Shown here: positions 3,844 through 5,939 of the stretch, one piece after another
How the letters are laid out: every line of letters begins with the position of its first letter
Numbering within the stretch: the first letter of the stretch is position 1
From: Firm-04 sp003446315
GTDB lineage: Bacteria > Bacillota > Clostridia > Oscillospirales > Ruminococcaceae
Assembly: GCA_946530355.1 (NCBI GenBank)
Contig: CAMNAB010000151.1
Span: 1 to 5,939 of the forward strand
Length of the DNA stretch: 5,939 nt
Direction: 5' to 3'
Translations under genes and position numbers: made by a program
Notes under the pieces: model-generated
Seen by the model: the letters and a program-made list of their open reading frames with translations, nothing else
The model's database searches: none
Told to the model about the DNA's origin: nothing

Positions 3844-5709
3844 TTACTGCTTCGATTCAAATTCTTCTTTTGTCATCATGCATGCGACATATTTCAGAAT
3901 GCGCGTGACATCGGTTGCCTGCATGCCCGGTGTGCTGTCGCAATCTGCATTCACCATGCCTTCCTCTGAGATCACGGCTTCGCTGTCTTCTGCCAGAAAA
4001 CGCGCGATCAGCACCGCATCGGATACATCTACGGAATCATCGCAGTTGGCATCTCCGATCAAGCCTTTTTTCTGCGGCTCCGGTGTTGTTGTGGTGGTCT
4101 TGACCGGCTCCGGAAGTTCCGGATCATAAGTATCCCAATCCGGCAGTTCATCCAGCGTGATGCAGTATTCGCTGTTATAGATCTTCGAAAGCTCTTCCGG
4201 ATCGTTCAGTTCGATCAGATAACGCTCATACCACGGGCAGAAATACAGCCAGTAAGCCTTTTCATTGAGGAGATTCTCCAGCGACGGGATCGTGTCGTTT
4301 TCACTCATGCAGACCATTTTCTGTCCTTTGGTCTGGCCTGCCATCGTATAATATGCTGCGGAAAGCGCACTCGGATTCGGGATGGTGTTGTAAATCGCAT
4401 TGTATTTGTCGATGCCGATGAAATCAACGTATTCATCTCCCGGATACCATTCCGGTGCGTTGACGCTGGATGATCCTGTCCATGTCCAGAGCAGGTTATC
4501 CAGACCGTAAACATTGGTGAGCTGATCCCACAGATAATGATACAGTTTTTTGCACGGCTCTGCACCCTCTGCGCCCCACCAGAACCAGCCGCCTTCTGCT
4601 TCGTGCAGCGGTCGGAACAAAATCGGTACGCCGGCATCGCGGGCTTTTCCGAGCTGTTCTGCAAGCAGGGCAATGTCTGCATCAATTTTTTCGTGCTCCC
4701 ATGTGCCTTCCGTTACCGCATTTGTAATGCTGAATGTCGTGAAAGGCTTGTTGCCGGTGTTTTCAACATAAAATGCAGTTTCGGTGCTGTCCGGCCCGTC
4801 TGTCGGGACATTCCAGTGGAATGTGACCGTCGGGATGCCGCCCTTTTCTTTGTACCATGCGATCACACGCTCCGGCGCGTCATCGGCATAGTTTTTGGTT
4901 GTGTTGTAAAACAGGAAATCTATGCCGCGAATCGCCGGCTGTTTGCCCGTTTTTTCCTGAATATATGTAAATTCTGTTTCGTTGTCTTCCAGATAATTGA
5001 TCGGTTTGCCCTGCGATTCATATGCATTTTTATTGGTGCAGTGGGAACCGTATTTCTCCTGCTGTCCCGATATAATCTGCTTGCCGTATACACTTCTTAA
5101 ATATGCATACAGCTTTCTCGCTTCCGGGCTTGCATTCGGATTGCACGGCGATTCTGCCGGCGAAAGCTCGGAAAGATAAGACGGGGCAGGGGAGACTGCC
5201 AGATAATCCAGATAAGTGTCTCCCCAGTAACTCTTGATCGTGATCTCGTTTTCGCCTTTTTTCAGGTTGACATGTCCGGCTGTCAGTTCTTCCCAGCCCC
5301 TGCCGGAATTGAACGGAAACAGCACTTCGCCCTGACTTTCACCGTTTATCAGCAGATACTGCGTTTTATTCGGTGCGTCAGGCGTTCCGCTGCACTGAAT
5401 ATACCCGATATTCAATGTGTACAGTCCTTCCTCTGCAACCGTCACATTGACTGTTGCGGCTGCGCCTTCCCGGTCAATGAACACATAGCCGTCGCCTGAC
5501 CATCCCGTCATATCGCAGGGATTGCCGAAGCCGTCTGATTTGATCTGCGTTTTTGTGAGCGTGCCGCTTTCGGTGCAGTTGGTGAGCGTACCGTTCTCAA
5601 ACTCCACCTTAATCACATCATCTGCCGCGGATGCCTGACCCATCGGCAGAAGCGCTTGCGTGCACAGCAAAGACGCTGTGCAGATCGCTGCAAAGCTGTT
5701 TCTTTTCAT
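3844..5709 (-). CDS. Secreted GH26 beta-mannanase with CBM35-like module and dockerin
   Basis: A 621-residue secreted modular enzyme, probably an endo-beta-1,4-mannanase carried on a cellulosome. Residues 1-28 are a signal peptide (basic start, hydrophobic core, cleavage near QASA). About 33-175 is a beta-sandwich sugar-binding module resembling CBM35 (starts VEFENGTL, ends YLDYLAVSPA). About 190-525 is the GH26 barrel: RGIDFLFYN (261-269), TFHWNVP (296-302), acid/base Glu370 in RPLHEAEGGWFWWG, LLWTWTG (406-412), and nucleophile Glu470 in CMSENDTIP. About 528-548 is a Pro/Thr linker with five consecutive Thr. About 551-612 is a dockerin with calcium loops D553-D564 and D589-D600. AGGGG lies 8 nt before the ATG, inside the end of the upstream methyltransferase gene; a strong hairpin follows. 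No cohesin or other carbohydrate gene is adjacent. Mannan preference follows from the family; xylanase-type or other GH26 specificities are not excluded. Confidence 0.93.
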   Translation of the reverse strand: MKRNSFAAICTASLLCTQALLPMGQASAADDVIKVEFENGTLTNCTESGTLTKTQIKSDGFGNPCDMTGWSGDGYVFIDREGAAATVNVTVAEEGLYTLNIGYIQCSGTPDAPNKTQYLLINGESQGEVLFPFNSGRGWEELTAGHVNLKKGENEITIKSYWGDTYLDYLAVSPAPSYLSELSPAESPCNPNASPEARKLYAYLRSVYGKQIISGQQEKYGSHCTNKNAYESQGKPINYLEDNETEFTYIQEKTGKQPAIRGIDFLFYNTTKNYADDAPERVIAWYKEKGGIPTVTFHWNVPTDGPDSTETAFYVENTGNKPFTTFSITNAVTEGTWEHEKIDADIALLAEQLGKARDAGVPILFRPLHEAEGGWFWWGAEGAEPCKKLYHYLWDQLTNVYGLDNLLWTWTGSSSVNAPEWYPGDEYVDFIGIDKYNAIYNTIPNPSALSAAYYTMAGQTKGQKMVCMSENDTIPSLENLLNEKAYWLYFCPWYERYLIELNDPEELSKIYNSEYCITLDELPDWDTYDPELPEPVKTTTTTPEPQKKGLIGDANCDDSVDVSDAVLIARFLAEDSEAVISEEGMVNADCDSTPGMQATDVTRILKYVACMMTKEEFESKQ

Positions 5710-5714
5710 TTTGA

Positions 5715-5939
5715 TTACCCCTTTTTGATTTCATTGCCTCTTGCCCGCTTTTGCGCGGCAAAATAAAACCTGTGAATCTCACCCGACACAGCACCGCTGC
5801 GCCGGATTTCGCGTTCCGTATCTGCAAGCTGTGTGATGCAGCGATCAACGGAGAACCCCGTAAATTCCCACTCAATGATCTTCGCAAACCACACCAGCGC
5901 ACCGGTATCAAAAAACCGGATCGGACGGAATGCTTCTGC
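5715..5939 (-). CDS. C-terminal fragment of a probable SAM-dependent methyltransferase (partial)
   Basis: An open frame runs from the window edge to a TAA at 5717-5715: 74 codons with no start, so the gene continues to the right. The segment GALVWFAKIIEWEF (residues 13-26 of the fragment) followed by GFSVDRC, and the late GEIHRFYFAAQK strand, resemble the C-terminal end of a class I SAM-dependent methyltransferase group common in Firmicutes, where a similar DVGALVWFA-type stretch and a final HRF-beta-strand occur. The SAM-binding motifs would lie outside the window, so this is recognition from the tail alone. Its codons and reading direction match the neighbours, which supports it being a real gene. 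It ends 5 bp before the mannanase start, and its last codons contain that gene's ribosome binding site. The substrate cannot be told. Confidence 0.68.
   Translation of the reverse strand, partial: AEAFRPIRFFDTGALVWFAKIIEWEFTGFSVDRCITQLADTEREIRRSGAVSGEIHRFYFAAQKRARGNEIKKG

Noticed and set aside
3627..3860. Minus-strand open frame spanning the terminator, promoter and rplU leader, a possible leader peptide
   Set aside because: The upper part lies upstream of the promoter, the first downstream ATG lies at the -10 element itself, and the frame runs into rplU out of phase. Nothing suggests it is translated.
4305..4685. 126-codon minus-strand frame inside the mannanase gene
   Set aside because: It is a shadow of the GH26 catalytic domain in another frame.
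5618..5911. Minus-strand open frame of 97 codons overlapping the mannanase start
   Set aside because: It is out of frame with both the mannanase signal peptide and the methyltransferase tail, each of which has recognisable protein features.

Overview
The window is a compact, almost fully coding stretch of a mid-GC Gram-positive (Firmicutes) genome. Every gene I can support lies on the minus strand. The best guess is a fibre-degrading, cellulosome-forming Ruminococcus or close relative. The reasons are a secreted GH26 mannanase with a C-terminal dockerin, a Firmicutes-type L21-Prp-L27 cluster with an N-terminally extended L27, and a Mini-III ribonuclease. The genus is inferred; no search could be run.

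Read in the direction of transcription (right to left): (1) 5939-5715 is the C-terminal 74 codons of a probable SAM-dependent methyltransferase cut by the window edge. (2) Five bases later, 5709-3844 encodes a 621-residue secreted enzyme: signal peptide, CBM35-like module, GH26 catalytic domain, Thr/Pro linker and dockerin. (3) A strong GC hairpin at 3792-3826 ends that unit. (4) A consensus promoter (TTGACA, 17 bp, TATAAT) at 3782-3754 starts a roughly 100-nt structured leader, followed by rplU (L21), prp (L27-processing protease), rpmA (L27), obg (50S-assembly GTPase), mrnC (Mini-III, 23S rRNA maturation) and yebC (YebC/TACO1 family). (5) Two candidate terminator hairpins lie after yebC, at 76-97 and 1-27.

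The rplU-to-yebC genes look like one transcription unit. Gaps are 9, 18, 110, -11 and 11 bp, and no further convincing promoter was seen. The functions fit together: two 50S proteins that bind 23S rRNA, the protease that trims one of them, a GTPase that checks 50S assembly, a ribonuclease that matures 23S rRNA, and a protein family linked to translation. The only sizeable non-coding stretches are the rplU leader (3646-3748), which has alternative pairings that could hide the ribosome binding site, and the rpmA-obg gap (2552-2661), which holds three hairpins, two of them mutually exclusive.

I see no transposase, CRISPR array, tRNA, rRNA or phage gene. Nothing amounts to a clearly new system. 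The best second looks are the rplU leader switch, the rpmA-obg hairpin cluster, the asymmetric dockerin, and the tight methyltransferase-mannanase junction.
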